Shown here in pieces: positions 15,573-24,999 of a stretch of DNA of 46,003 bases. The DNA lies in contig CANCER010000029.1 in NCBI GenBank assembly GCA_947375135.1, positions 1-46,003 of the forward strand, written 5' to 3'. The notes under the pieces were generated by a model that saw only the letters and a program-made list of their open reading frames with translations, ran no database searches and had not been told where the DNA came from. The position numbers were made by a program, and so were the translations under genes. Every line of letters starts with the position of its first letter. Within the stretch, counting starts at the first letter, position 1. The DNA is from Comamonadaceae bacterium (GTDB taxonomy: Bacteria > Pseudomonadota > Gammaproteobacteria > Burkholderiales > Burkholderiaceae_C).

Positions 15573-18008
15573 TCAGTGCTTGACCGCCCCGGGCGCACCA
15601 TCGGTCTTGACCGCTGCCACGGCAGGCGCCGCCGGTTCCTCGTCCGGCAAGGGTACCGGCTTGGTCTCCAGGGCCAGGTCCAACACCTGATCAATCCAGC
15701 GTACCGGCACAATTTCGAGTCCGTTTTTGACGTTCTCAGGGATGTCCTGCAGATCCTTGGCATTGGATTCCGGAATCAGCACAGTCTTGATACCACCGCG
15801 CAAGGCTGCAAGCAACTTTTCCTTGAGTCCGCCAATCTCCGTGACTTCACCACGCAGTGTAATTTCGCCGGTCATGGCCACATCGCCACGCACCGGGATA
15901 CCGGTCAGCGCAGAGACAAAAGCGGTGGTAAGCGCTGCACCCGCGCTGGGCCCGTCCTTGGGCGTCGCACCATCGGGCACGTGGATGTGGATGTCCTTCT
16001 TCTCAAACACCTCGTCCTTGATGCCCAAGCGCCGGGCCCGGCTACGCACGACCGTACGCGCCGCCTCCACGGATTCCTTCATCACGTCGCCGAGGGAGCC
16101 GGTGCGGGTGATAACACCCTTGCCCGGCGTGATGGCAGCTTCAATCGTCAGCAAATCGCCGCCGACTTCGGTCCATGCCAAACCAACCACCTGACCCACC
16201 TGGTTTTGTTGCTCGGCGCGGCCATAGCTGTACTTGCGCACACCCAGAAACTCGTTCAGATTTTCCGCGTTGACCTTGACTTGGGGCTCCATCTTCTTGA
16301 GCAGCAGGCCCTTGACCACCTTGCGGCAAATCTTGGACAGGTCGCGCTCCAGCGAACGCACACCGGCTTCGCGGGTGTAGTAGCGGATGATGTCCCGGAT
16401 CGCGTCTTCGGCAATAGCCAGTTCGGATTCCTTAACGCCGTTGTTCTTCATCTGCTTGGGCAGCAGGTAGGTGATGGCGATATTGGTCTTCTCGTCTTCG
16501 GTGTAGCCGGCCAGACGGATCACTTCCATACGGTCGAGCAGGGCCGGTGGAATGTTCATGGAGTTGGAGGTGGCCACGAACATCACATCGCTGAGGTCGA
16601 AATCGACCTCCACGTAATGGTCACCAAACTTGTGGTTTTGCTCCGGATCCAGCACCTCCAGCAGCGCACTGCTGGGATCGCCCCGGAAATCGGTACCGAG
16701 CTTGTCAATCTCGTCCAGAAGGAACAAAGGATTGCGCGTACCCACCTTGCTCAAGCTTTGCAACACCTTGCCGGGCATGGCGCCGATATAGGTGCGGCGG
16801 TGACCCCGGATTTCAGCCTCATCCCGCATGCCACCCAGGGCCATGCGGACGTACTTACGACCCGTCGCTTTGGCAATGGACTGCCCCAGCGAAGTCTTGC
16901 CGACACCCGGAGGGCCTACCAGGCACAGGATGGGGGCCTTGACCTTGTCGACACGCTGTTGCACCGCCAGATATTCCAGGATGCGGTCCTTGACCTTGTC
17001 CAAGCCGTAGTGGTCTTCGTTGAGCACGTTCTCGGCGTTCGTCAGGTTGTGCTTGATCTTGGTTTTGGCAGCCCACGGCAAGCCAGTCATCACGTCAATG
17101 TAGTTTCGCACCACGGTGGCTTCGGCCGACATGGGCGACATCAGCTTGAGCTTCTTGAGTTCGGACTCGGCCTTCTTCAGCGCCTCTTTGGGCATCTTGG
17201 AGGACTTGATCTTCTTCTCGATCTCTTCGATGTCGGCACCGTCTTCACCCTCACCGAGTTCCTTCTGGATGGCTTTGACTTGCTCATTCAAATAGAAGTC
17301 GCGCTGGTTCTTTTCCATCTGGCGCTTGACGCGCCCACGGATCTTCTTGTCTACGTTGAGGATGTCGACTTCACGTTCGATCTGCTCGAACAGATTTTCC
17401 AGACGCTCCTTCACGCTGGACAGACTCAGCACGGCCTGCTTGGCGTCGAGCTTGAGCGGAAGGTGCGCGGCAATGGTGTCCGCCAAACGGCCGGCGTCGT
17501 CAATACTGGAAATGGAGGTCAGGATTTCGGGCGGAATCTTCTTGTTGAGTTTGACGTACTGGTCAAACTGCTGCATCACGGCGCGGCGCAGGGCTTCCAC
17601 TTCACTGCCCTTGCCGCGTGTTTTGTCTTCCGCAGCCTCTGCGATTGCAATCGGTGAGACATTGGCGGTGAAGTGCGACTCGCCTTCCTCAATGTGGTTG
17701 ACGCAAGCACGTTGGTGCCCTTCTACCAGCACCTTGACCGTTCCATCGGGCAGCTTGAGCATCTGCAAAATGGTGGATACGCAGCCCATATCGAACATAT
17801 CGGAGACCAGCGGGTCGTCCTTGGCTGCGGCCTTTTGGGCCACCAGCATGATGCGGCGCTCACCCTCCATGGCGGCTTCCAGAGCCTTGATGCTCTTGGG
17901 GCGCCCCACAAACAGGGGAATCACCATGTGGGGAAACACCACCACGTCCCGCAAGGGCAGCAGAGGCAGATCAATCGCGTCGGTGGGTAAGGGTGTGTGG
18001 CCTGACAT
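15573..18008 (-). CDS. lon: ATP-dependent Lon protease
   Basis: Lon is a cytoplasmic AAA+ protease that removes misfolded and regulatory proteins. The 811 residues show the N-terminal LON substrate domain (about 12-205), a coiled-coil linker, the AAA+ module with Walker A GPPGVGKTS (365-373) and Walker B LLDEIDK, and the C-terminal protease domain. The catalytic dyad is Ser688 (PKDGPSAGA) and Lys731 (GGLKEKLLA), 43 residues apart as in E. coli. The ATG at 18008 follows GAGG; 30 extra upstream codons run through the promoter and are rejected. A sigma-32-like promoter lies at 18035-18062. It follows clpX with a 147-bp gap. Confidence 0.97.
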   Translation of the reverse strand: MSGHTPLPTDAIDLPLLPLRDVVVFPHMVIPLFVGRPKSIKALEAAMEGERRIMLVAQKAAAKDDPLVSDMFDMGCVSTILQMLKLPDGTVKVLVEGHQRACVNHIEEGESHFTANVSPIAIAEAAEDKTRGKGSEVEALRRAVMQQFDQYVKLNKKIPPEILTSISSIDDAGRLADTIAAHLPLKLDAKQAVLSLSSVKERLENLFEQIEREVDILNVDKKIRGRVKRQMEKNQRDFYLNEQVKAIQKELGEGEDGADIEEIEKKIKSSKMPKEALKKAESELKKLKLMSPMSAEATVVRNYIDVMTGLPWAAKTKIKHNLTNAENVLNEDHYGLDKVKDRILEYLAVQQRVDKVKAPILCLVGPPGVGKTSLGQSIAKATGRKYVRMALGGMRDEAEIRGHRRTYIGAMPGKVLQSLSKVGTRNPLFLLDEIDKLGTDFRGDPSSALLEVLDPEQNHKFGDHYVEVDFDLSDVMFVATSNSMNIPPALLDRMEVIRLAGYTEDEKTNIAITYLLPKQMKNNGVKESELAIAEDAIRDIIRYYTREAGVRSLERDLSKICRKVVKGLLLKKMEPQVKVNAENLNEFLGVRKYSYGRAEQQNQVGQVVGLAWTEVGGDLLTIEAAITPGKGVITRTGSLGDVMKESVEAARTVVRSRARRLGIKDEVFEKKDIHIHVPDGATPKDGPSAGAALTTAFVSALTGIPVRGDVAMTGEITLRGEVTEIGGLKEKLLAALRGGIKTVLIPESNAKDLQDIPENVKNGLEIVPVRWIDQVLDLALETKPVPLPDEEPAAPAVAAVKTDGAPGAVKH

Positions 18009-18034
18009 GGGTAAACCTCTTTGTAACCAATTCA

Positions 18035-18062
18035 ATATGGTTCGCTCAACAACAAATTCAAG
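18035..18062 (-). promoter_or_regulatory. Sigma-32 (heat-shock)-like promoter of lon
   Basis: On the minus strand CTTGAA (18062-18057), a 16-bp spacer and CCATAT (18040-18035) resemble the RpoH consensus CTTGAAA-N13-15-CCCCATNT, although the first two C residues of the -10 are not conserved (AACCATAT). It lies about 30 bp before the lon start. Confidence 0.55.
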
Positions 18063-18155
18063 CGCCTGACCTGCTAAAAACAGGGGAAACACCTGCAAGC
18101 CAGGCGAAACCGGCCCGAATGCCTCGTGAAACGGGGCTGTCGGGCCTACTCGGCA

Positions 18156-19421
18156 TCAGGCTTTTTTGGCCGCTTCGCGGTACACCAGCAAAGGCGGCTT
18201 GTTCTCTTCGATGGTGGACTCGTCCACCACGACTTTTTCCACATTGGCCACATTGGGCAACTCGTACATGGTGTCGATCAGGGACTGTTCCAGAATCGAA
18301 CGCAGGCCACGGGCGCCGGTCTTGCGTGCCAGGGCACGCTTGGCAATCGCCTTCAGCGCGGACGGGCGGATTTCCAGTTCTGCACCTTCCATCGCCAACA
18401 GTTTGGCGTATTGCTTGACCAGCGCATTCTTGGGCTCCGTCAGGATCTGTACCAGCGCGTCTTCGGTCAATTCGGCCAGGGTGGCGACCACCGGCATACG
18501 ACCCACCAGTTCAGGAATCAGGCCGAACTTGATCAAATCTTCAGGCTCCACGTCCTTGAAGACTTCGGTCAGGCTGCGCTGCTGCTTGCTTTTGACGCTG
18601 GCGCCAAATCCAATGCCCGAGGACTGGGTACGGTTCTCAATTACCTTTTCCAGGCCCGAGAATGCCCCGCCGCAGATAAACAGGATGTTGGTGGTGTCAA
18701 TCTGCACAAAGTCCTGGTTCGGATGCTTGCGTCCGCCCTGGGGCGGCACGCTGGCCATCGTGCCTTCAATCAGCTTCAACAAGGCCTGCTGCACGCCCTC
18801 ACCCGACACGTCACGCGTGATGGAAGGGTTGTCGGACTTGCGCGAAATCTTGTCGATCTCGTCAATATAGACAATGCCGCGCTGGGCCCGTTCCACTTCG
18901 TAATTGCAGCTTTGCAGCAGCTTGAGAACGATGTTCTCCACGTCCTCGCCCACATAACCGGCTTCGGTCAGTGTGGTGGCATCGGCCATGACAAAGGGCA
19001 CGTCCAGCATGCGGGCCAGGGTTTGCGCAAGCAGGGTCTTGCCGGAACCCGTGGGGCCGATCAGCAGAATGTTGCTCTTGGCCAACTCAATGTCGTCTTT
19101 CTTGGCCTTGTCCTTGTGGCGCAAACGTTTGTAGTGGTTGTACACCGCCACCGCCAATGTGCGCTTTGCAGGCTCCTGACCAATCACGTAATTATCGAGA
19201 TTGGCCTTGATTTCTGCGGGAGTTGGCAATTCGCTCTTACCGTCTTTGGTTTGCGTGGTTGCCGGCAATTCGTCGCGAATGATCTCGTTGCAGAGGTCAA
19301 TACATTCATCGCAAACAAATACCGACGGCCCGGCGATCAGCTTTTTTACTTCGTGCTGGCTCTTGCCGCAAAAAGAGCAGTACAGGGTTTTTTCGCTGGA
19401 AGTGCCTTTTTTCTCGGCCAT
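18156..19421 (-). CDS. clpX: ClpX, ATPase subunit of the ClpXP protease
   Basis: ClpX is a hexameric AAA+ unfoldase that selects tagged proteins and feeds them to ClpP. The 421 residues contain an N-terminal zinc-binding domain with Cys15, Cys18, Cys37 and Cys40, then the AAA+ module with Walker A GPTGSGKT (122-129), Walker B VYIDEIDK and the pore region GYVGEDVE. The IGF-type loop that docks on ClpP reads [12 protein letters not shown] with IGFGASVKS before it. The ATG at 19421 is used; a TTG seven codons upstream is less likely. The gene follows clpP across two hairpins, so its expression may depend partly on read-through. Confidence 0.97.
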   Translation of the reverse strand: MAEKKGTSSEKTLYCSFCGKSQHEVKKLIAGPSVFVCDECIDLCNEIIRDELPATTQTKDGKSELPTPAEIKANLDNYVIGQEPAKRTLAVAVYNHYKRLRHKDKAKKDDIELAKSNILLIGPTGSGKTLLAQTLARMLDVPFVMADATTLTEAGYVGEDVENIVLKLLQSCNYEVERAQRGIVYIDEIDKISRKSDNPSITRDVSGEGVQQALLKLIEGTMASVPPQGGRKHPNQDFVQIDTTNILFICGGAFSGLEKVIENRTQSSGIGFGASVKSKQQRSLTEVFKDVEPEDLIKFGLIPELVGRMPVVATLAELTEDALVQILTEPKNALVKQYAKLLAMEGAELEIRPSALKAIAKRALARKTGARGLRSILEQSLIDTMYELPNVANVEKVVVDESTIEENKPPLLVYREAAKKA

Positions 19422-19463
19422 GTGCTCACTGCCCTTTAACAACTAGTTACGCGGATGATAACC

Positions 19464-19501
19464 AAATAAAAAAACGGCACCTACCCGCAAATAGGCGCCG
19501 T
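19464..19501 (-). terminator. Intrinsic terminator/attenuator between clpP and clpX
   Basis: On the minus strand the stem ACGGCGCCTA...TAGGTGCCGT (one mismatch) is followed directly by seven T residues (TTTTTTTATTT). A second hairpin, ACGGGGTC-TT-GACCCCGT, lies just upstream at about 19505-19523. Together they should end or attenuate clpP transcripts before clpX. Confidence 0.75.
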
Positions 19502-19530
19502 CACAACGGGGTCAAGACCCCGTCGTCGGA

Positions 19531-20160
19531 TCAGGGGCGCTTGGAGATCACCTGATCAACCACGCCGTACTCTTTGGCTTCGTCTGCCGTCATGTAATAG
19601 TCGCGCTCGGTATCGCGCTCAATCTTGTCCAATGGCTGCCCGGTGCGCTCGGCCAGGATTTTGTTGAGCTGTTCACGCGTCTTCAGGATCTCGCGTGCCG
19701 CGATTTCGATCTCGGTGGCCTGCCCCTGACTGCCGCCCGAGGGCTGGTGAATCATGACCTTGGAGTTGGGCAGCGAAAAACGCTTGCCCTTGGCACCCGC
19801 AGCCAGCAGGAATGCGCCCATGCTGGCGGCCATGCCGGTACACAGTGTGGACACATCGGGTTTGATGAAGTTCATGGTGTCAAAAATCGCCATACCCGCG
19901 CTCACCGAACCGCCGGGCGAGTTGATGTAAAAAGAAATATCCTTGTCAGGATTTTCACTTTCCAGGAACAGCAACTGGGCTACCACCAGATTGGCAGTCT
20001 GGTCATTGACCGGACCCACCAGAAAAATCACGCGCTCTTTGAGCAGGCGTGAATAAATGTCATAGGAGCGCTCACCGCGGCCCGATTGCTCGATAACCAT
20101 GGGAACCATACCCAGGGCTTGAATGTCCAAAGCGCCAGGCGCTGCATATTTCACGTTCAT
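19531..20160 (-). CDS. clpP: ClpP, proteolytic subunit of Clp proteases
   Basis: ClpP forms the 14-subunit degradation chamber used with ClpX and ClpA. The 209 residues carry the serine-protease triad Ser113 (GMAASMGAF), His138 (VMIHQPSGG) and Asp187, at the E. coli spacing. The first ~14 residues are probably a removed propeptide (typical maturation lies near the [11 protein letters not shown] region). The ATG at 20160 is preceded by TTTTTGGAGACGCT; eight upstream codons in frame are not needed. A strong sigma-32-like promoter stands at 20213-20240, and trigger factor lies upstream in the usual tig-clpP-clpX order. Confidence 0.97.
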   Translation of the reverse strand: MNVKYAAPGALDIQALGMVPMVIEQSGRGERSYDIYSRLLKERVIFLVGPVNDQTANLVVAQLLFLESENPDKDISFYINSPGGSVSAGMAIFDTMNFIKPDVSTLCTGMAASMGAFLLAAGAKGKRFSLPNSKVMIHQPSGGSQGQATEIEIAAREILKTREQLNKILAERTGQPLDKIERDTERDYYMTADEAKEYGVVDQVISKRP

Positions 20161-20212
20161 AGCGTCTCCAAAAAGGTCTACCAACTGTAACTAAAAAGTC
20201 GAATCAAAAAGC

Positions 20213-20240
20213 AAATGGGGCTTAGCTGCGGAACTGCAAG
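20213..20240 (-). promoter_or_regulatory. Sigma-32 (heat-shock) promoter of clpP
   Basis: On the minus strand CTTGCAG (20240-20234), 13 bp and CCCCATTT (20220-20213) match CTTGAAA-N13-15-CCCCATNT closely, with an intact -10. The region also forms a hairpin (ATGGGGCTTAG with AAGCCCCAT) that could end tig transcription. Confidence 0.72.
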
Positions 20241-20276
20241 CCCCGCACAAGCCCCATTCACCGGATTGCCAGCTGA

Positions 20277-21587
20277 TTAGTTCTGTGCCATCAGGTCGTC
20301 AAACGACAAGGCCTTTTCAGTCACTTGGGCTTTGGACAGCACAAATTCGGTGACGTTGTTTTCAATCACGATAGCTTCCACTTCGGCCATGCGGCGGTTG
20401 TCGCCGTAGTACCAACGCACCACATCGGCAGGCTTCTCGTAGCTGGCAGCCAGCTCATCAATGTGGGACTTGATCTGGTCCGGCTTGGCAGCCAGGTCGT
20501 TGGAGCGCACCAGTTCCGCCACCACCAGGCCCAGACGCACGCGGCGCTCGGCTTGGGGACGGAAGATGTCGTCAGGGATAGGCGCCTTGTCAGCGTCCTT
20601 GATGCCGCGCTGCTTCAGGTCGGCGCGGGCGCCTTCCACCATGCGGTCCAGTTCAGCTTGCACACTGAACTTGGGGAGGTCGAGTTCGGCCTTGGCAATC
20701 AGGGCGTCCATCACGGCTTGCTTGTTGCGGTTCAGTAGGCGGTATTTGACTTCGCGTTGCAGGTTCTTGCTGATGTCAGCGCGCAAGCCTTCCACGGTGG
20801 CGTCGGCAATGCCCAGGGTCTTGGCCAGAGCGCCGTCGACTTCAGGCAGATGTGCAGCTTCAATTTTCTTGACCGTCACCAAAAAGTCAGCGGTTTTGCC
20901 GGCAACGTCCTGGCCGTGGTAGTCAGCGGGGAATGCCAGCGGGAAAGTCTTGCTTTCGCCGGACTTCATACCACGGGTGGCTTCTTCAAATTCCTTGAGC
21001 ATCTGGCCGTCACCCAGGATGAACTGGAAGTCGGCGGCCATGCCACCGGCGAAAGGTTCGCCGTCGATCTTGCCTTCAAAGTCCACCGTCACGCGGTCGG
21101 TATCCTGCGCGGCCGCATCGGCGGGGCGCTGGGCAAAAGTGCGGCGCTGCTTGCGCAGGATCTCAACCGTCTTGTCAATCGCGGAATCGGTCACTTCAGT
21201 GGAAATTTTTTCCACTTCTGCGGTGGACAGATCGGCAATCTTGACATCGGGGAACACTTCGAAGATGGCGTCAAAAGCCATTTCGCCTTCGGGCGAGGCT
21301 TCGGCCTCCGAGATGCGGGGTTGACCGGCAACGCGCAACTTGGCTTCGTTGGCGGCGGTGGCAAAAGCCTCGCCCACTTTGTCGTTCATCACTTCGTAGT
21401 GCACGGAGTAGCCATAACGCTGGTTGACCACGTTCATAGGCACCTTGCCGGGACGGAAACCGTCCATCTTCACCGTGCGTGCCAGTTTACGCAGGCGCAA
21501 AGCGACTTCGTTCTGGATGATGCCCACAGGCAGCGTCAGCGTGATCTTGCGTTCCAGCTTTTCAAGGGTTTCAACAGTAACTGCCAT
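20277..21587 (-). CDS. tig: Trigger factor (ribosome-associated chaperone)
   Basis: Trigger factor binds the ribosomal exit tunnel and shields nascent chains. The 436 residues are in family range (E. coli 432). The N-terminal ribosome-binding domain carries the signature GFRPGKVP (43-50). The central FKBP-type prolyl isomerase domain spans about 155-250 (VTVDFEGKIDGEPFAGG, FPADYHGQDVAGK). The C-terminal helical chaperone arms follow. TAGGAG stands 7 bp before the ATG. Upstream on the same strand is tRNA-Leu(UAG). Confidence 0.97.
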   Translation of the reverse strand: MAVTVETLEKLERKITLTLPVGIIQNEVALRLRKLARTVKMDGFRPGKVPMNVVNQRYGYSVHYEVMNDKVGEAFATAANEAKLRVAGQPRISEAEASPEGEMAFDAIFEVFPDVKIADLSTAEVEKISTEVTDSAIDKTVEILRKQRRTFAQRPADAAAQDTDRVTVDFEGKIDGEPFAGGMAADFQFILGDGQMLKEFEEATRGMKSGESKTFPLAFPADYHGQDVAGKTADFLVTVKKIEAAHLPEVDGALAKTLGIADATVEGLRADISKNLQREVKYRLLNRNKQAVMDALIAKAELDLPKFSVQAELDRMVEGARADLKQRGIKDADKAPIPDDIFRPQAERRVRLGLVVAELVRSNDLAAKPDQIKSHIDELAASYEKPADVVRWYYGDNRRMAEVEAIVIENNVTEFVLSKAQVTEKALSFDDLMAQN

Positions 21588-21664
21588 GGTCTATCTCCTA
21601 ATGTGGGTTGAAAACAGGCGCCATCATCAAGCGACGGCACACTGTTCCGCTCTATCTATCAAGG

Positions 21665-21751
21665 TGGTGCGCGGGGGGGGACTCGAACCCCCACACTGTT
21701 GCCAGCGTCAGGACCTAAACCTGGTGCGTCTACCAATTTCGCCACCCGCGC
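21665..21751 (-). tRNA. tRNA-Leu (UAG)
   Basis: The 87-base class II tRNA on the minus strand has acceptor GCGCGGG with CCCGCGC, D-loop TTGGTAGACGCA, anticodon loop TTTAGGT (UAG), a variable arm, T-loop GGTTCGAGTCC and encoded A-CCA. Confidence 0.96.
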
Positions 21752-21834
21752 AAAAAATACAAAGGGCCAGTGCCGCCCGGCAAGCTTTTTTGCCGCTTCA
21801 CTGTCACCCATTCAAAATCGGTAAGCCAGCTAGT

Positions 21835-24800
21835 TTAACCTGCTGGCGGGGCATACTTGCGAATACGGAACCAGGCCGCGTACATCGCAGGCAAAGCCAG
21901 CAGGGTCAGCACGGTGGCGACGATCAATCCGCCCATGATGGCAACCGCCATCGGCCCCCAGAACACCGAGCGCGACAGCGGAATCATGGCCAGCACAGCG
22001 GCGGCGGCCGTCAACACGATCGGGCGCAGGCGGCGCACCGTCGACTCCACAATCGCCTCCCAGGGCGCAACGCCGGCGGCGCGGTCCTGCTCGATCTGGT
22101 CAATCAAAATCACCGAATTGCGCTGAATCATCCCCATCAGCGCGATGACACCCAGCAGGGCCACAAAGCCAAAGGGCCGGTTGAACAGCAGCAAAGCCCC
22201 TGCCACGCCGGCAATGCCCAGCGGCCCGGTCAAAAACACCAGCAGGGCGCGGCTGAAGCTGTGCAACTGCAGCATCAAGAGCGTGAAGGTGATGAACAGC
22301 ATGACGGGGACACCGGCCACGATGGAGTCGGCGCCCTTGGCACTGGCCTCCACCGCACCCGCCACCACGACACGGTAATCCTTAGGCCATTGCGCACTGA
22401 TGCCTTGAAGCGTGGGCATCAGTTCATGGGTGACCGTGGCGCCCTGCAGCCCCTCCACAATGTCACTTTGCACGGTGATGGCGTAGTCGCGGTTCTCGCG
22501 CCACATCACCCCCGGCTCCCAGACAAACACCGGTTTGGCGATTTGCGTCAAAGGGATGGACTTGCCCGAAGCCGTGGGCAAATAGGCGTTGCCGATATCC
22601 GTAATGGCCTGGCGCTCCTCCAGCGGCTGGCGCAGCACCATGTCGATCAGGCGGTCACCCTGCTGAAACTGGCCCACCGTGGTGCCCGTGAGCAGGGTTC
22701 TGGAAGCCTGGGCGATGGACTGGCTGGTCACGCCCAGCGCACGCGCCTTGGCCTGGTCCACCTCCAGGCGCAGCACCTTGATGGATTCGTTCCAGTTGTC
22801 GTTCACGCCTCGGGTATTGGGGCTGTGCCGCAGGGCCGCCTTGACCTGGTCGGCATAGCCGCGCAGCGCTACCGGGTCCGGGCCCACCACGCGGAACTGC
22901 ACCGGGTATTGCACCGGAGGTCCGCTAGGTAGCAACTTGATGCGCCCGCGCACTTCCGGGAACTCCCGCGCCAGCAAGCCAGGTAGCTTGGCGCGCAGGC
23001 TTTCGCGCACCTTCAGGTTCTCGGGCAGGATGATGAACTGCGACACATTGGCTTGCGGAAAGATCTGGTCCAGCGGCAGATAAAACCGGGGCACGCCCGA
23101 GCCCACCCAGGTGGCGACACTGACCACACCGGCCTCCTGCATGACCCTTGCCTCAATACGCCTGGCGACATCCTCATTGGCAGCAAAGGCAGTGCCCTCG
23201 GGCGACCACACATCGACCATGATTTCAGGCCGGCTGGAATCGGGAAAGAACTGCTGCTGCACCTGGCCCATGCCCACAATCCCCAGCGCAAACACCAGCG
23301 CGGTGGCGCCTATGGTCAGCCAGCGGTGCTCCAGGCACAGGTTCAGAACACGGCGGAACGCCATATAGAACGGTGTATCGAAATGCTCCTGATTCGGCGC
23401 ATCGCCCTCGCTGATCTGCGCCACATGGGGCTTGACCTTGAGCAGCACCGTGCCCAGGTAGGGCACAAAGTAGACCGATACGATCCAACTCAATATCAAC
23501 GCGATCACGGTCACGGCGAAGATGGCAAAGGTGTATTCACCGGTCATGGACTTGGCCATGCCGATGGGCAAAAAGCCTGCCGCAGTAATCAGCGTGCCAG
23601 TCAGCATGGGCATGGCGGTGACCTCGTAGGCAAAGGTGGCGGCACGCACCTTGTCGTAGCCCTCCTCCATTTTGCGCACCATCATTTCCACCGCGATGAT
23701 GGCATCGTCCACCAGCAGGCCCAGGGCGATGATGAGCGAGCCCAGCGAAATCTTGTGCAGGCCGATATCAAAGTACTGCATGGCCAGAAAGGTCACGGCC
23801 AGCACCAGCGGAATGGTGATGCCCACCACCAGACCCGGGCGGATGTCCAGGTGGTAACCCCGCAAAAACGGCTGCGGGCCGGGCTTGCGGTGCAGGCCCA
23901 GTGCGACAAAGCTCACCGCCAGCACAATCACAATGGCCTCCATCAGCGTGCGCACAAACTCGTTGACCGAACTGGCCACGGCCTCGGGCTGGTCCTGCAC
24001 CTGCACCAGCGTGATGCCTGCCGGCAGTTCGCGCCCGATCTGGCCGGCTGCCAGTTTCAGCGCTTTACCCAAGCGGATGATGTCGCCGCCCTTTGCCATG
24101 GAGACGCCCAGGGCAATCACTTCCTTGCCCTGGTAACGCACCTTGACAGCCGGCGGGTCCACATAAGCCTGCCGGATGTCCGCAATGTCGCCCAGGTGCA
24201 ACTGGTTGCCGCTGGCTCCGCGAATCGGCATGTCACGCAGCTGCTGCAAGCCCGTGAACTGGCCGGCCACACGCACCTGCACCGTATCCAGCGGCGTCTG
24301 CACCGCGCCGGCACTCTCCACCGCGTTTTGCTGGTTGAGTTGCGCCAGCACCTGGCCCATGTCCAGACCCAGCTGCGCCAGGCGCTTTTGCGAAATCTCG
24401 ATGAATATTTTTTCGTCCTGGTCGCCGAAGAGCGCCACCTTGGCCACATCGGGCACGCGCAGCAGTTGCTGGCGCACGCTGTCGGCAAAGGTTTTGAGCT
24501 CGGCGTACTGGAAGCCGTCGGCCTCCAGCGCGTAAATCACGCCATAGACATCGCCGAAGTCGTCATTGAAAAACGGCCCCTGCACCCCCTGGGGCAGGCT
24601 GCCCCGCATATCGCCGATCTTCTTGCGCACCGTGTACCAGACGTTGCTGACCTCGGAGGCCTTGGAATAATCCTTGAGTTCCAGCGTGATCTGGGAAAGG
24701 CCCGGTTTGGAGTAGCTGCGAATCTTGTCCGCATAGGGCACCTCCTGCAGCGCCTTCTCCAGCTTGTCGGTCACCTGCTCGGCCATCTGCTGTGCGGTGG

Positions 24801-24999
24801 CACCGGGCCAATAGGTTTGCACCACCATGGCACGGAAGGTAAAGGGCGGGTCTTCGTCCTGCCCCAGCTGGAAATACGCGGCAATGCCCAGCACCATCAG
24901 CACCACCATGAGGTAGCGCGTCAGCGGCCCGTGCTCCAGCGCCCATTTGGAGAGATTGAAGCCTGCGGCGGTCGGTTCCTGTTGCATAGGGCTGCTCAC
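21835..24999 (-). CDS. RND-family efflux permease (HAE1-like)
   Basis: This 1054-residue inner-membrane proton antiporter would export drugs, metabolites or solvents in a tripartite pump. It has the duplicated RND layout: a first membrane helix (about 28-46), a large periplasmic porter loop, six helices with the proton-relay motif GLLVDDAIIAVEMMV in helix 4, and the same arrangement repeated in the second half (about 555 onward). The start is GTG at 24999, whose GTGA overlaps the TGA stop of the adaptor gene; an ATG four codons later is the alternative. HAE1 (hydrophobe) rather than metal efflux is suggested by the VDD motif and divergence from CzcA types. No outer-membrane channel gene is adjacent. 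Substrate is unknown. Confidence 0.9.
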   Translation of the reverse strand: MSSPMQQEPTAAGFNLSKWALEHGPLTRYLMVVLMVLGIAAYFQLGQDEDPPFTFRAMVVQTYWPGATAQQMAEQVTDKLEKALQEVPYADKIRSYSKPGLSQITLELKDYSKASEVSNVWYTVRKKIGDMRGSLPQGVQGPFFNDDFGDVYGVIYALEADGFQYAELKTFADSVRQQLLRVPDVAKVALFGDQDEKIFIEISQKRLAQLGLDMGQVLAQLNQQNAVESAGAVQTPLDTVQVRVAGQFTGLQQLRDMPIRGASGNQLHLGDIADIRQAYVDPPAVKVRYQGKEVIALGVSMAKGGDIIRLGKALKLAAGQIGRELPAGITLVQVQDQPEAVASSVNEFVRTLMEAIVIVLAVSFVALGLHRKPGPQPFLRGYHLDIRPGLVVGITIPLVLAVTFLAMQYFDIGLHKISLGSLIIALGLLVDDAIIAVEMMVRKMEEGYDKVRAATFAYEVTAMPMLTGTLITAAGFLPIGMAKSMTGEYTFAIFAVTVIALILSWIVSVYFVPYLGTVLLKVKPHVAQISEGDAPNQEHFDTPFYMAFRRVLNLCLEHRWLTIGATALVFALGIVGMGQVQQQFFPDSSRPEIMVDVWSPEGTAFAANEDVARRIEARVMQEAGVVSVATWVGSGVPRFYLPLDQIFPQANVSQFIILPENLKVRESLRAKLPGLLAREFPEVRGRIKLLPSGPPVQYPVQFRVVGPDPVALRGYADQVKAALRHSPNTRGVNDNWNESIKVLRLEVDQAKARALGVTSQSIAQASRTLLTGTTVGQFQQGDRLIDMVLRQPLEERQAITDIGNAYLPTASGKSIPLTQIAKPVFVWEPGVMWRENRDYAITVQSDIVEGLQGATVTHELMPTLQGISAQWPKDYRVVVAGAVEASAKGADSIVAGVPVMLFITFTLLMLQLHSFSRALLVFLTGPLGIAGVAGALLLFNRPFGFVALLGVIALMGMIQRNSVILIDQIEQDRAAGVAPWEAIVESTVRRLRPIVLTAAAAVLAMIPLSRSVFWGPMAVAIMGGLIVATVLTLLALPAMYAAWFRIRKYAPPAG

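Noticed and set aside
21588..21640. Possible sigma-32 promoter before tig (CTTGATG...CCCACATT)
   Set aside because: The spacer is about 17 bp and the -10 would run into the ribosome-binding site, leaving no room for a leader.
21779..21796. CGGCAA-GCTTTT-TTGCCG hairpin after the first RND permease
   Set aside because: On the transcribed strand no T-run follows the stem, so intrinsic termination is not supported.
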